Source: Lacinutrix sp. WUR7
Lineage (GTDB): Bacteria; Bacteroidota; Bacteroidia; Flavobacteriales; Flavobacteriaceae
Assembly (NCBI RefSeq): GCF_016864015.1
Contig: NZ_CP045067.1
Coordinates: 2,366,001 to 2,430,000 of the forward strand
Length of the DNA: 64,000 bases
Reading direction: 5' to 3'
Shown here: positions 29,364 through 38,353 of the stretch, in pieces
Layout of the letters: each line of letters starts with the position of its first letter
Numbering within the stretch: position 1 is the stretch's first letter
The notes under the pieces: generated by a model
Databases searched by the model: none
What the model was told of the DNA's origin: nothing
What the model saw: the letters and a program-made list of their open reading frames with translations, nothing else
Position numbers and translations under genes: made by a program

Positions 29364-30389
29364 TTAGCTAATATTAGCAGACTTTACAGTCTTAATAATT
29401 CTACCAGCAATTTTATATGGATCTCCATTAGAAGCAGGTCTTCTGTCTTCTAACCATCCTTTCCAACCTTTCTCTACTGTAATAATTGGTATTCTTATAG
29501 ATGCTCCTCTATCCGATACTCCGTAAGAGAAATCATCAATAGATGCCGTTTCATGGTCTCCTGTTAAACGTTGATCGTTAAATTCTCCGTAAACAGCCAT
29601 GTGTTCTTTTACAACTGGTCTAAATGCTTCACATATTTTTTCGTACGTTTCTTTACTTCCACATGTTCTTAAAACAGTGTTAGAGAAATTGGCATGCATT
29701 CCAGATCCATTCCAATCCATATCTCTACCTAATGGTTTTGGATGGTACTCAATATAGTAACCATATTGTTCTGTTAATCTATCTAATAAATAACGAGAAA
29801 TCCAGATTTCATCACCTGCTTGTTTAGCACCTTTTGCAAACAATTGGTATTCCCATTGCCCAGAAGCAACTTCTTGGTTAATTCCTTCAAAATTTAAACC
29901 TGCATCAATACATAAATCTGCATGCTCTTCTACTAGTTTTCTACCATGTGTATGTAAACCACCAACAGAACAGTAATACATTCCTTGCGGAGCAGGATAA
30001 CCACCAATAGGGAATCCTAAAGGTAATTGTGTTTTTGTGTCCATTATAAAGTACTCTTGCTCAAATCCAAACCAGAAATCATTATCTTCATCTTCAATCG
30101 TAGCTCTTCCATTAGAAACGTGTGGCGTACCATCTGCATTTAAAACTTCTGTCATTACTAAATAACCATTTCTTCTTGTAGGATCTGGGTAAATTGCAAC
30201 TGGTTTTAATAAACAATCAGAAGAACCTCCAGATGCTTGTTTAGTAGATGAACCATCAAACGACCAATTATCTAGCTCTTCAATGGTACCTTGAAAATCT
30301 TCATGCTCTTCCACTTTGGTTTTACTTCTCATGTTTTGAGTTGGAAAATATCCATCTAACCAAATGTATTCTAATTTAATTTTTGCCAT
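29364..30389 (-). CDS. Glutamine synthetase type II (eukaryote-like)
   Basis: The 341-residue length is that of GSII (GSI is about 470, GSIII about 730). A beta-grasp domain starts at LEYIWLDGYFPTQNMRSK; WSFDGSST is the GSII signature near residue 45. Metal and substrate motifs include FGFEQEYF, NFEGINQEVASGQWEYQ, DWNGSGMHANFS and DRGASIRIP. It makes glutamine from glutamate, ammonia and ATP in the cytoplasm. It is transcribed away from the GSIII gene 185 bp distant, so the two isozymes probably share a control region. Confidence 0.95.
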   Translation of the reverse strand: MAKIKLEYIWLDGYFPTQNMRSKTKVEEHEDFQGTIEELDNWSFDGSSTKQASGGSSDCLLKPVAIYPDPTRRNGYLVMTEVLNADGTPHVSNGRATIEDEDNDFWFGFEQEYFIMDTKTQLPLGFPIGGYPAPQGMYYCSVGGLHTHGRKLVEEHADLCIDAGLNFEGINQEVASGQWEYQLFAKGAKQAGDEIWISRYLLDRLTEQYGYYIEYHPKPLGRDMDWNGSGMHANFSNTVLRTCGSKETYEKICEAFRPVVKEHMAVYGEFNDQRLTGDHETASIDDFSYGVSDRGASIRIPIITVEKGWKGWLEDRRPASNGDPYKIAGRIIKTVKSANIS

Positions 30390-30456
30390 AATACTTACAA
30401 ATTATATTAATAATAAGGTTACGAATATAGGTAATTTTCATTATTGCCTATAAAAA

Positions 30457-30504
30457 AATAGCCCTAATAGTTTTAATTTTATTGAATTGTTGTTAATAGC
30501 CCTA
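30457..30504. promoter_or_regulatory. Direct repeats in the GSII/GSIII divergent control region
   Basis: AATAGCCCTA occurs at 30457-30466 and again at 30495-30504, 38 bp apart, followed by AGGG at 30513-30516 as a partial inverted copy. These GC-rich words stand out in an AT-rich spacer between two nitrogen-assimilation genes and may be regulator sites. I cannot name the regulator. Confidence 0.4.
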
Positions 30505-30518
30505 TTTTTTTTAGGGTA

Positions 30519-30551
30519 TTGTTTTTTTTATAGCTGAAAATTGTAAATTTG
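30519..30551 (+). promoter_or_regulatory. Promoter of the GSIII gene
   Basis: TTG (30519-30521) and a perfect TAAATTTG (30544-30551) are spaced 22 bp apart. The ATG is at 30575. Confidence 0.65.
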
Positions 30552-30574
30552 TAAAACAAATAAAACATAAACTT

Positions 30575-32761
30575 ATGTCCACCTTAAGATTTCACGCAGT
30601 AAAAGAAACCTATAATAGGAAACCTGTTCACATTGAAGAAAAGGAACGTCGTTCTTCTATTTTTGGTGCTAATGTCTTTAATGAAGACACCATGCAACAA
30701 TATTTAACTAAAGAAGCACTTAAAAGTGTGCAAGATGCCATTAAAAATGGTTCAAAAATAGATAGGGTAATTGCAGATCATATTTCTACAGGTATGAAAG
30801 AATGGGCAATTTCTAAAGGAGTGACTCATTATACCCATTGGTTTCAGCCACTAACAGGTGCTACTGCAGAAAAGCACGATGCGTTTTTTGAACCTCTTGG
30901 AAATGGTAGAGCTATTGAGAAATTTGAAGGCGGACAACTAGTACAGCAAGAACCAGATGCTTCAAGTTTTCCTAATGGAGGAATACGTAATACATTTGAA
31001 GCGCGTGGGTATACCGCTTGGGATCCAACTTCGCCAGCATTTATTTATGGTACAACGCTTTGTGTGCCTACTGTTTTTGTGTCGTATACTGGTGAAGCTC
31101 TAGATTATAAAACTCCGCTACTTCGCGCGTTGCAAGCCGTAGATCAAGCAGCAGTGGCCGTTTGTAAATATTTTGATAAAAATGTAAAGAAAGTAAACGC
31201 CTCTTTGGGTTGGGAACAAGAGTATTTTTTAATCGATCTTGCCTTGGCTAATTCTCGTCCAGATATAGTATTAACTGGTCGTACGTTATTAGGACATTCT
31301 CCAGCAAAAGGACAACAGCTAGATGATCACTATTTTGGAACCATTCCAAATCGTGCAATGGCATATATGCGAGACTTAGAAACCGAATGTATGTTACTTG
31401 GTATTCCTGTTAAAACAAGACATAACGAAGTCGCACCTAATCAATTTGAATTGGCGCCTGTTTATGATGAAGCGAATCTTGCAGTAGATCATAATTCCTT
31501 ATTAATGGATGTGATGGATAAGATTGCGGCACGTCATAATTTTAAAGTGCTTTTTCATGAGAAACCATTTGCCGGAGTAAACGGTTCTGGGAAACATAAC
31601 AATTGGAGTTTAGCTACAGATACCGGAGTAAATCTTTTAAGTCCGGGGAAAACGCCAATGAGTAACTTACAGTTTTTAACTTTCTTTATTAATACCATTA
31701 AAGCGGTTTATGATAATGAAGAGCTTCTTCGTGCTGCAATTGCATCTGCAAGTAATGATCATCGTTTGGGAGCAAATGAAGCGCCTCCTGCAATTATTTC
31801 TGTATTTATAGGCGAACAATTAACCAAAACATTAAGTGAGCTGGAAAATGTGACTAATGGTAAATTGTCTCCGGAAGAAAAAACAGATTTAAAATTGAAT
31901 GTCGTAGGAAAGATTCCAGATGTGCTACTCGATAATACCGATAGAAACAGAACATCTCCTTTTGCATTTACCGGAAATAAATTCGAATTTAGAGCCGTAG
32001 GATCTACAGCAAATTGTGCAAATCCAATGACGGTTTTAAACGCTATTGTTGCAAAGCAATTAATAGAGTTTAAAGGGGAAGTAGATGCCTTAATTGAAAA
32101 GAAAAGCTTAAAGAAAGACGAAGCGGTCTTTAATATACTAAGAGAATACATCAAGAAATCTAAAAATATTCTATTCGAAGGAAACGGCTATGGAGAAGCT
32201 TGGGAAAAGGAAGCTAAAAAACGCGGATTGAGCAATAATAAAACGACTCCGGAAGCATTAAAAGCCAAAATTTCTAAAAAAGCAATAGATCTGTATGGCG
32301 ATTTAGGTATCATGAATAAGGTGGAAGTGGAAGCACGTTACGAAATAGAAGTAGAGCAATATACCATGCGTTTACAAATAGAAAGTCGTGTGCTTGGTGA
32401 TATCGCTAGAAATCATATTGTGCCAACTGCTGTAAAATATCAAAATATTTTAATTGAAAACGTAAGAGGGCTTAAAGAAATTTATGGTGCGGATTTTAAA
32501 AAATTAGCCAAAGAACAAATGGTTTTAATTGAAAGCATATCCAGCCATTTAGAATCTTTAAATTCGAATGTTACCAAAATGACGAACGAGCGTAAAAAAG
32601 CGAATACGCTAGCAGATATTGAGAAAAAAGCGGAAGCATATTGTTTTAAAGTAAAACCGTTGTTTGATGATATTAGATACCATTGTGATAAGTTAGAACT
32701 ATTAGTAGATGATGAGCTTTGGCCATTAACAAAATATAGAGAATTACTATTTACAAACTAG
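30575..32761 (+). CDS. glnN: Glutamine synthetase type III
   Basis: The 728-residue product has the GSIII length and order. The N-terminal GSIII extension includes GGQLVQQEPDASSFPNGGI and AWDPTSPAFI. The catalytic core shows GWEQEYFLID (Glu ligands), KTRHNEVAPNQFELAPVY, HEKPFAGVNGSGKHNNWS and NDHRLGANEAPPAI. The C-terminal GSIII tail is a helical region (about 600-728). It catalyses ATP-dependent glutamine formation and is a main ammonia-assimilating enzyme in Bacteroidota. It ends at a terminator (32783-32812) and is divergent from the GSII gene. Confidence 0.96.
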   Translation: MSTLRFHAVKETYNRKPVHIEEKERRSSIFGANVFNEDTMQQYLTKEALKSVQDAIKNGSKIDRVIADHISTGMKEWAISKGVTHYTHWFQPLTGATAEKHDAFFEPLGNGRAIEKFEGGQLVQQEPDASSFPNGGIRNTFEARGYTAWDPTSPAFIYGTTLCVPTVFVSYTGEALDYKTPLLRALQAVDQAAVAVCKYFDKNVKKVNASLGWEQEYFLIDLALANSRPDIVLTGRTLLGHSPAKGQQLDDHYFGTIPNRAMAYMRDLETECMLLGIPVKTRHNEVAPNQFELAPVYDEANLAVDHNSLLMDVMDKIAARHNFKVLFHEKPFAGVNGSGKHNNWSLATDTGVNLLSPGKTPMSNLQFLTFFINTIKAVYDNEELLRAAIASASNDHRLGANEAPPAIISVFIGEQLTKTLSELENVTNGKLSPEEKTDLKLNVVGKIPDVLLDNTDRNRTSPFAFTGNKFEFRAVGSTANCANPMTVLNAIVAKQLIEFKGEVDALIEKKSLKKDEAVFNILREYIKKSKNILFEGNGYGEAWEKEAKKRGLSNNKTTPEALKAKISKKAIDLYGDLGIMNKVEVEARYEIEVEQYTMRLQIESRVLGDIARNHIVPTAVKYQNILIENVRGLKEIYGADFKKLAKEQMVLIESISSHLESLNSNVTKMTNERKKANTLADIEKKAEAYCFKVKPLFDDIRYHCDKLELLVDDELWPLTKYRELLFTN

Positions 32762-32782
32762 ATATTTGTATTCATTAATATT

Positions 32783-32812
32783 AAGGTCGCTTTAGTAAAA
32801 GCGACCTTTTTT
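32783..32812 (+). terminator. Terminator of the GSIII gene
   Basis: AAGGTCGCTTT pairs with AAAGCGACCTT (stem 11 bp), followed by TTTT. Confidence 0.85.
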
Positions 32813-32942
32813 ATGGAGCAAAAATGAATAATTTGTATTTTACCTAATATAATTACATATCAACGAATACTTTGGTTAATAGGACTTTAGTCTCTTCAGT
32901 TTTCCTTATTTTAGCAAAGCTATTAATCAATATCAATTTAAA

Positions 32943-33083
32943 ATGAAGAGGCTTTTCTTAAGTGTCCTTATGCTCATGGTTGCGACTTTTATATTTTCGC
33001 AAGCTAGTAAAGAAAAAGAGGAACAAGATTTCAAAAAAGATTTAGTACAAACAGAACACGTAGTTCAAAATAATATTAACTAG
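32943..33083 (+). CDS. Small exported protein of 46 residues
   Basis: This short frame reads MKRLFLSVLMLMVATFIFSQ, a clear signal peptide ending at a typical Flavobacteriaceae cut site, followed by a charged 26-residue mature peptide (ASKEKEEQDFKKDLVQ...). It has its own spacer on both sides and lies between the GSIII terminator and a terminator-like hairpin at 33146-33180. I do not recognise a family. The signal peptide makes it a probable real gene; the function is unknown. Confidence 0.6.
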   Translation: MKRLFLSVLMLMVATFIFSQASKEKEEQDFKKDLVQTEHVVQNNIN

Positions 33084-33145
33084 TTGTAGTTGGTAAATGA
33101 CTTTACGAGTTGTTTTGTGTTAATTTAAGTTTTAAAGTATTTATA

Positions 33146-33187
33146 ATAAAGACAAATGAACTTTCTTCATCTGTCTTTATTTTTTTA
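33146..33187 (+). terminator. Terminator-like hairpin after the small exported protein
   Basis: ATAAAGACAAATGAA pairs with TTCATCTGTCTTTAT with one mismatch and a 5-base loop, followed by a run of T. Confidence 0.75.
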
Positions 33188-33218
33188 TATTAGATGGATC
33201 CCTAAATAAGTAATACCC

Positions 33219-33890
33219 ATGATTTTATATTTAAAACAATCTTTTACAGTTGTATTTCTGTGCTTTTGTTTTTCTCAAGCTAATTCGCAAACAAAAAGCG
33301 AAATAAATAAACAACCGAAAGATAATTCGCATGCTTTTTTCTATCAATATAGAGCAAATAATGTGTTTACAGCAGCTGTTGGTACCGCAGTAATTAATGG
33401 GGATTATCAAGATCCATTATTCGAGTTTTATGGTCAAGTGGGATATAAAAGATATATTAATCCTTATGTTAATGTGAATTTTACATATAATAAATTCAAT
33501 CTTGCACATAAAAACATTAGCAATAATGGATACATGTCTTTTGATCTTAATGTAGAAAGCACCATAATGCCAGATAGCTTTTTTACCCCTTTTATATTTG
33601 CAGGTGCAGGAGTTAATGCATCTAATTATTTTACAGCAACAGATATGAAAATACAGGGAGGTATTGGTGTAGAATATATAGTTATGGAAGATTTTGGTAT
33701 TAAACTTTTCACCGATTATAACCATACCTTTTCAGATGAATTAGATGGAAAAGTATTTGGTGATGCAAACGATGTGTATTGGAGAATTGCTTTTGGAGTA
33801 AATTATTACTTTGGTAGAACTAACAAAAAGAGCAAAATACCAAGTGATGTACCAACAATTATTAATTCTAATCCAATAATTCATAATTAA
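33219..33890 (+). CDS. Outer-membrane beta-barrel protein, uncharacterised
   Basis: The 223-residue product has a signal peptide (cut near QANSQ) and about eight alternating strands with aromatic girdles (VGYKRYINPYVNVNFTYN, FTPFIFAGAGVNAS, WRIAFGVNYYFG), as in small OmpW/OprF-like barrels. A short polar C-terminal extension follows the last strand. It is monocistronic, 40 bp upstream of purM. The specific role is unknown; a CsgG/curli-related label is possible for similar proteins, but I see nothing that supports it. Confidence 0.7.
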   Translation: MILYLKQSFTVVFLCFCFSQANSQTKSEINKQPKDNSHAFFYQYRANNVFTAAVGTAVINGDYQDPLFEFYGQVGYKRYINPYVNVNFTYNKFNLAHKNISNNGYMSFDLNVESTIMPDSFFTPFIFAGAGVNASNYFTATDMKIQGGIGVEYIVMEDFGIKLFTDYNHTFSDELDGKVFGDANDVYWRIAFGVNYYFGRTNKKSKIPSDVPTIINSNPIIHN

Positions 33891-33930
33891 CTAAAATACA
33901 ATTCTTATTTTTGTTGCTCAAAATATATTC

Positions 33931-35109
33931 ATGAGCCAAGATGTAAGTAAAAGATATGCACAAAGAGGAGTTTCTGCTTCTAAAGAAGATGTGCATAATG
34001 CTATAAAAAATATAGATAAAGGATTATTCCCAAAAGCATTCTGTAAAATCGTTCCAGATTATTTAACCAATGATGACGATTATTGTTTAATCATGCACGC
34101 AGATGGTGCTGGAACAAAATCATCACTAGCATATATGTACTGGAAAGAAACAGGAGATATTTCTGTTTGGAAAGGTATTGCACAAGATGCACTTATCATG
34201 AATATTGACGATTTACTTTGCGTTGGTGCAACAGATAATATCATGCTTTCCTCTACTATTGGAAGAAATAAAAACCTAATTACAGGAGAAGTGCTTTCGG
34301 CAATCATTAATGGTACCGAAGAACTTATTCAAGACTTAAAAAACTTCGGTGTTACTATTCATTCTACAGGAGGCGAAACGGCAGATGTTGGTGATTTGGT
34401 TAGAACCATTATTGTAGATTCTACAGTAACAGCAAGAATGAAACGTGCAGATGTTATTGATAATGCAAACATTAAACCTGGCGACGTCATTGTTGGTTTA
34501 GAAAGTTTTGGTCAAGCTACTTATGAAAAAGAATATAATGGCGGAATGGGAAGCAATGGCTTAACTTCTGCAAGACACGATGTCTTCTCTAAATATTTAG
34601 CAGAAAAATACCCGGAAAGTTTTGATGCTTCCGTACCAGAAGATTTAGTGTATTCTGGAAATGTCAAATTAACAGACGCTGTACAAGATTCTCCTATTGA
34701 TGCAGGAAAACTAGTATTATCCCCAACTAGAACCTATGCGCCAATTATTAGTGCCATCTTATCTAAATATAAAAGCGATCGTTTACACGGAATGGTGCAT
34801 TGCTCAGGAGGAGCACAAACTAAAATACTTCACTTTATAGATAACCTGCATATTGTAAAAGATAATATGTTTGCTGTACCACCATTATTTAAACTTATTC
34901 AAGAACAATCTAAAACAGATTGGAAAGAAATGTACCAAGTTTTTAATTGCGGACATAGAATGGAATTATACGTAACTCCAGAAATAGCAGAAGATATTAT
35001 CGCTATTTCAAAATCCTTTAATGTAGATGCTAAAATTATTGGTAGCGTAGAAGCTTCTGATGAGAAAAGATTGACTATTAAAAGCGAGTACGGTACTTTT
35101 GAGTATTAG
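33931..35109 (+). CDS. purM: Phosphoribosylformylglycinamidine cyclo-ligase (AIR synthase)
   Basis: The 392-residue product begins RYAQRGVSASKEDV, the PurM-type start. It carries HADGAGTKSSLAYMYW (cofactor region) and DALIMNIDDLLCVGATDNI, the ATP-binding core of the PurM fold. GGETADVGDLVRTIIVD and VHCSGGAQTKILHF belong to the C-terminal lobe. It catalyses ATP-dependent ring closure of FGAM to AIR, step five of purine synthesis, in the cytoplasm. The Bacteroidota form is longer than the E. coli enzyme (about 345). No other pur gene adjoins it; purU lies 8 kb away. Confidence 0.92.
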   Translation: MSQDVSKRYAQRGVSASKEDVHNAIKNIDKGLFPKAFCKIVPDYLTNDDDYCLIMHADGAGTKSSLAYMYWKETGDISVWKGIAQDALIMNIDDLLCVGATDNIMLSSTIGRNKNLITGEVLSAIINGTEELIQDLKNFGVTIHSTGGETADVGDLVRTIIVDSTVTARMKRADVIDNANIKPGDVIVGLESFGQATYEKEYNGGMGSNGLTSARHDVFSKYLAEKYPESFDASVPEDLVYSGNVKLTDAVQDSPIDAGKLVLSPTRTYAPIISAILSKYKSDRLHGMVHCSGGAQTKILHFIDNLHIVKDNMFAVPPLFKLIQEQSKTDWKEMYQVFNCGHRMELYVTPEIAEDIIAISKSFNVDAKIIGSVEASDEKRLTIKSEYGTFEY

Positions 35110-35186
35110 ATTTTCTTCTTAAATAGCAAACTCCAATCTGTATCTGTTTTAGTGTAAATATTTTATTCCTTAAAAACGAATAACCA

Positions 35187-35885
35187 ATGAGCTTTGAGAA
35201 AAAAAGCCTACTTATCATATCGCTTCTATTAGTCGCCATCAATATATATGTGATTTCGGAATATACCATTCTAGAAAACAGAGTAATAAGGTTCATAAGT
35301 GTGTTCGTTTATTTTTTAATGTTCCTTTATTTTAAAGGATATAAGAATAAAGCGATATTATTTGTTTTTTTGTGCTTTTTAATAGCGGACGTATTTAAGC
35401 TTTTTTATGAAGATGCAACTTATAATAAGTTAACCTCATTGTTTTCTATAAGTGGCTATCTTGTTTTCTTCTTTTGCGGATTAAGAAGAATCCAATTAAA
35501 AAAAGTAAACAAATTACTCATCGTTTTTTTTGTTGCTATAATTACTTTAAATTTCTTCGTTCTCGATCAGCTTTTTAGTTTTATAGCATATAAATTACAT
35601 GACGACTTACAACAACTTATACTTTATTTTTATGGTGTTGTGCTTATTTTTGCATGTGTTTTTGCTGGGCATTATAATTTTACAGCCAATACCACAAAGG
35701 CGCTGTACTATATGTATTTTGTTTTTGGTTTTGCGCTTTCCGATTTTTTTAAAGCACTAGCTTATTATTTTGATGTCAACCTTTTATATATACCCGGAAT
35801 ATGCTTTAATCTTTTTGCTTTCTTTATTCTTGTACGGTATGCTATTCAGGATTATAAAGAGGAATATGTAATATTGGAGGAATAG
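35187..35885 (+). CDS. Integral membrane protein, possibly YhhN-like
   Basis: The 232-residue product has about eight hydrophobic segments and short polar loops, with no signal peptide. Two acidic positions inside the membrane, FLIADVFKLFYE (about residue 70) and FGFALSDFFKALAYYF (about 185), resemble the paired acidic motifs of the YhhN/TMEM86 lysoplasmalogenase family. The match is weak and by eye only. It could equally be an unassigned membrane protein. It follows purM by 77 bp and might be cotranscribed. Confidence 0.55.
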   Translation: MSFEKKSLLIISLLLVAINIYVISEYTILENRVIRFISVFVYFLMFLYFKGYKNKAILFVFLCFLIADVFKLFYEDATYNKLTSLFSISGYLVFFFCGLRRIQLKKVNKLLIVFFVAIITLNFFVLDQLFSFIAYKLHDDLQQLILYFYGVVLIFACVFAGHYNFTANTTKALYYMYFVFGFALSDFFKALAYYFDVNLLYIPGICFNLFAFFILVRYAIQDYKEEYVILEE

Positions 35886-35985
35886 CAATAAAAACTACTG
35901 CATTGCCGTTTTCTTGTTAAAATTTGTTAAAAACAATAAATCCTTTGTCGAAGTATTTAAATTCGTATGCTCTTAAATGTTACAC

Positions 35986-36951
35986 ATGAAAAAAGTTATA
36001 TTCCTACTACTCGTTTTTACTATTCAATTTACTTTTGCGCAATCTGATTCTACAGTTGTGGATACCACCTTTAGAGGAAGTTTTCCTAAATGGAAAAATA
36101 AAAATATTGCTACCTTAGATGTAAGTGAAGTGGCTTTTGTTAATTGGAATTCTGGAGGAAGCAATTCCATTTCCGCATTATTAGGAGTTGCAAGTCAGGC
36201 AAACTATAAATTCAAACATTTTTTTTGGAACAATAATATTAATATCCGCTACGGAATTAATAAACAACAAGAACAAGAGTTGAGAAAAACCGAAGATTTA
36301 GTAGAGGTTAACTCTAGTGTTGGTTATAGAAGAGATAGTTTGACCAATTGGTTTTATACTTCTAGATTTAATTTTAAAACCCAGTTTACAAACGGGTACA
36401 CCTATCCAAATACAACAAATGCTATTTCTAAAATTATGGCTCCTGGCTATTTGTTTTATGGTGTGGGAATTGAATATGGTAAAAATATAGAAAGATTATC
36501 CGTTTACTTTTCACCCGCAACTACTAAATCTACTTTTGTTTTAGATCAAGAACTAGCAAACGCAGGAGCATTTGGTGTTAAGCCAGCTATTCTAGATGAA
36601 CAAGGAAATGTGATTAAAAATGGAGAGCAGGTACGTAATGAATTTGGGATACTAATTACCAACGCCTACGAAACAGAAATTGCTACCAATATTTATATGA
36701 AGCATGCCGTGAATTTTTATACCGATTACCTTAATGGCTTCGGAAACATAGATGTAGACTGGCAAGTGAACTTGGATTTTAAAGTAAATAATTACGTAAG
36801 AGCGAATCTAGGTTCGCATTTAAAGTATGATAATGATGTGAAAAATCTTATGGCTATTAGTGAAGAAAATGAAGAAGAAGCATATGTAGAAGAAGGAGCC
36901 AGAGTACAATGGAAACAAATTCTTGGTATAGGTGTTGTTGTAGATTTTTAG
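35986..36951 (+). CDS. DUF3078 domain outer-membrane protein
   Basis: The start at 35986 (MKKVIFLLLVFTIQFTFAQ) gives 321 residues with a signal peptide; an upstream ATG would add three residues. Conserved DUF3078 features are KWKNKNIATLDVSEVAFVNW, GGSNSISALLG, and repeated amphipathic strands with W/Y girdles to the end (IGVVVDF), consistent with an outer-membrane barrel. The family is widespread in Bacteroidota and has no defined function. Its last 4 bp overlap the end of the convergent ABC gene, leaving no room for a separate terminator. Confidence 0.85.
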   Translation: MKKVIFLLLVFTIQFTFAQSDSTVVDTTFRGSFPKWKNKNIATLDVSEVAFVNWNSGGSNSISALLGVASQANYKFKHFFWNNNINIRYGINKQQEQELRKTEDLVEVNSSVGYRRDSLTNWFYTSRFNFKTQFTNGYTYPNTTNAISKIMAPGYLFYGVGIEYGKNIERLSVYFSPATTKSTFVLDQELANAGAFGVKPAILDEQGNVIKNGEQVRNEFGILITNAYETEIATNIYMKHAVNFYTDYLNGFGNIDVDWQVNLDFKVNNYVRANLGSHLKYDNDVKNLMAISEENEEEAYVEEGARVQWKQILGIGVVVDF

Positions 36952-37610
36952 TGTATGCTATTTGCATTTAAGTAGTTGTAGAATTCTAAATCTTTTAAAT
37001 CCTTAATTTGTTTGGTATAACCATTTTTAAGTAAGTAGATAGAATCTGCTGTATCTATAATGTCTTTGTACATATGATCGGTGATAATAACAATTTTATG
37101 CTGTTTTTCTTCGGTAATTAGACTTTTTAATTTCTCTATATAAAGAGGAGCGATATGAGAAAATGGTTCATCTAGTAAAATAATTTCACTTTTTCCTTTT
37201 ACTATTAAATAGGTTTCTACTAAACGACGTTCTCCACCAGAAAGCAAGTGAATCTTGTTATTTTTGTATTTTGAAAAACCTTCAAAAGTAGTAGTGAAAG
37301 TTTCCCAGGATACCTCTAAAATTTTAAAAATGGTTTTCAGTTTTAAACCTTTCGGAACAAAATTGTATTGTGGTAATAAACTAACATTTTTAGCTAAATA
37401 TAAAGGTTTCGTAATCGGTTTGTTGTCTATTCTAACTAGTTTGTATTTTGGGTGTAATGCACCAAAAACTATTTGTAATAAACAGCTTTTTCCACAACCA
37501 TTACTGCCAAGAATAGCAGTTACTTTTCCTGTTTCTGCTTTCAGGTAAATTCCATTTAATAATAGTTTGTTGGAAAAAGAAAGTTCTACATTATCTATCT
37601 CTAAAATCAT
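36948..37610 (-). CDS. ABC transporter ATP-binding protein
   Basis: The 220-residue product has all nucleotide-binding motifs: Walker A GSNGCGKS (about 35-42), Q-loop LLPQYNF, a degenerate but recognisable signature LLSGGERR, Walker B IILLDEPF and the switch His in ITDHMYKD. It lacks the usual ABC-2 permease partner. Instead, its start codon overlaps the stop of a 92-residue membrane protein (ATGA, 4 bp), with a second paralogous membrane protein upstream. Inference: these three genes form one small transporter. The substrate is unknown. Confidence 0.88.
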   Translation of the reverse strand: MILEIDNVELSFSNKLLLNGIYLKAETGKVTAILGSNGCGKSCLLQIVFGALHPKYKLVRIDNKPITKPLYLAKNVSLLPQYNFVPKGLKLKTIFKILEVSWETFTTTFEGFSKYKNNKIHLLSGGERRLVETYLIVKGKSEIILLDEPFSHIAPLYIEKLKSLITEEKQHKIVIITDHMYKDIIDTADSIYLLKNGYTKQIKDLKDLEFYNYLNANSIH

Positions 37611-37885
37611 AATATTGTTTTTGCTAATAGAAGAAAGATAATCGATAATATAGCATCCATAAAAAACAAGGAAGCATATAATTTAAAAGTAGAAATACCT
37701 ACGTTTTTGTAAAACACCAAATTGTTTTTTGCTTTTGTTTCTCGAATATAATACCATAAAAATACCGTGAGAAGAAGTTTCAGAAATATAAGAACGCCTA
37801 GATTGCTTCCTGCTAAAACATTAATTATAAAGGACCAAAGAAGGAACGGTTTGTAAAAAATAAAAATAAGTTTTAGCGATTTCAT
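37607..37885 (-). CDS. Small membrane protein, putative ABC membrane subunit (copy 2)
   Basis: The start at 37885 (MKSLKLIFIFYKPFLLWS) gives 92 residues, about three hydrophobic helices and a cytoplasmic-looking basic loop (YIRETKAKNN) before FYKNVGIS. Start choice rests on alignment with the upstream paralog; an in-frame ATG at 37927 would add 14 residues without membrane character. Shared features with the upstream copy are YKP-(F/L)-(L/V)WSF, FYK-VG(I/V)S and a C-terminal hydrophobic stretch. I know no family for it. Confidence 0.72.
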   Translation of the reverse strand: MKSLKLIFIFYKPFLLWSFIINVLAGSNLGVLIFLKLLLTVFLWYYIRETKAKNNLVFYKNVGISTFKLYASLFFMDAILSIIFLLLAKTIL

Positions 37886-37948
37886 ACCTTCTAATAAAAG
37901 CGTTTTTTCTGGTATTACTAAATCCATTTGGAAAGGTTTAACAATATA

Positions 37949-38236
37949 TCAAGCAAATCCTTTTATCAAGAATATAAAAACAAGAGACACAGAACAATCT
38001 ATTAAAAATAGAAAACAGAGTAGTTTTACGTTAGAAACGCCAACCATTTTATAAAACCCAATTCTTCTTCTAACGCTAGCATCTTTTAGTAATAACCAAA
38101 ATAAAATCACTACAAATAACTTGGTTAAAATAGTAAGCACAAAGCTTTGACTTATTATTAAAACAATAAGATTTATAGTAAAAGACCACACAAATAGTGG
38201 CTTATAATAAGCGAGTATTCCTTTTAGCAGTTTCAT
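37949..38236 (-). CDS. Small membrane protein, putative ABC membrane subunit (copy 1)
   Basis: The start at 38236 (MKLLKGILAYYKPLFVWS) gives 95 residues; a start at 38263 would add nine. It has three hydrophobic segments, a short basic loop (LKDASVRRRIGFYK) and a final helix with LIDCSVSL. It is a clear paralog of the next gene, by tandem duplication. This first gene of the three-gene operon faces prfA divergently. The pair is too small to be ordinary permeases, so a multimeric channel or an atypical exporter is possible. Confidence 0.72.
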   Translation of the reverse strand: MKLLKGILAYYKPLFVWSFTINLIVLIISQSFVLTILTKLFVVILFWLLLKDASVRRRIGFYKMVGVSNVKLLCFLFLIDCSVSLVFIFLIKGFA

Positions 38237-38322
38237 GAGTATTATTAAAACGCAAAAGAGCACTAATTATTTTCAAGACAATATTGCTAGTCTATACACT
38301 ATATAAAATCCATAAATTATCG

Positions 38323-38330
38323 TATTTTTG
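38323..38330 (+). promoter_or_regulatory. Possible -7 element of prfA
   Basis: TATTTTTG matches TAnnTTTG 23 bp upstream of the prfA ATG. I do not see a well-placed TTTG partner. Confidence 0.35.
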
Positions 38331-38353
38331 GCATACAATTTTTTAGAAGATAG

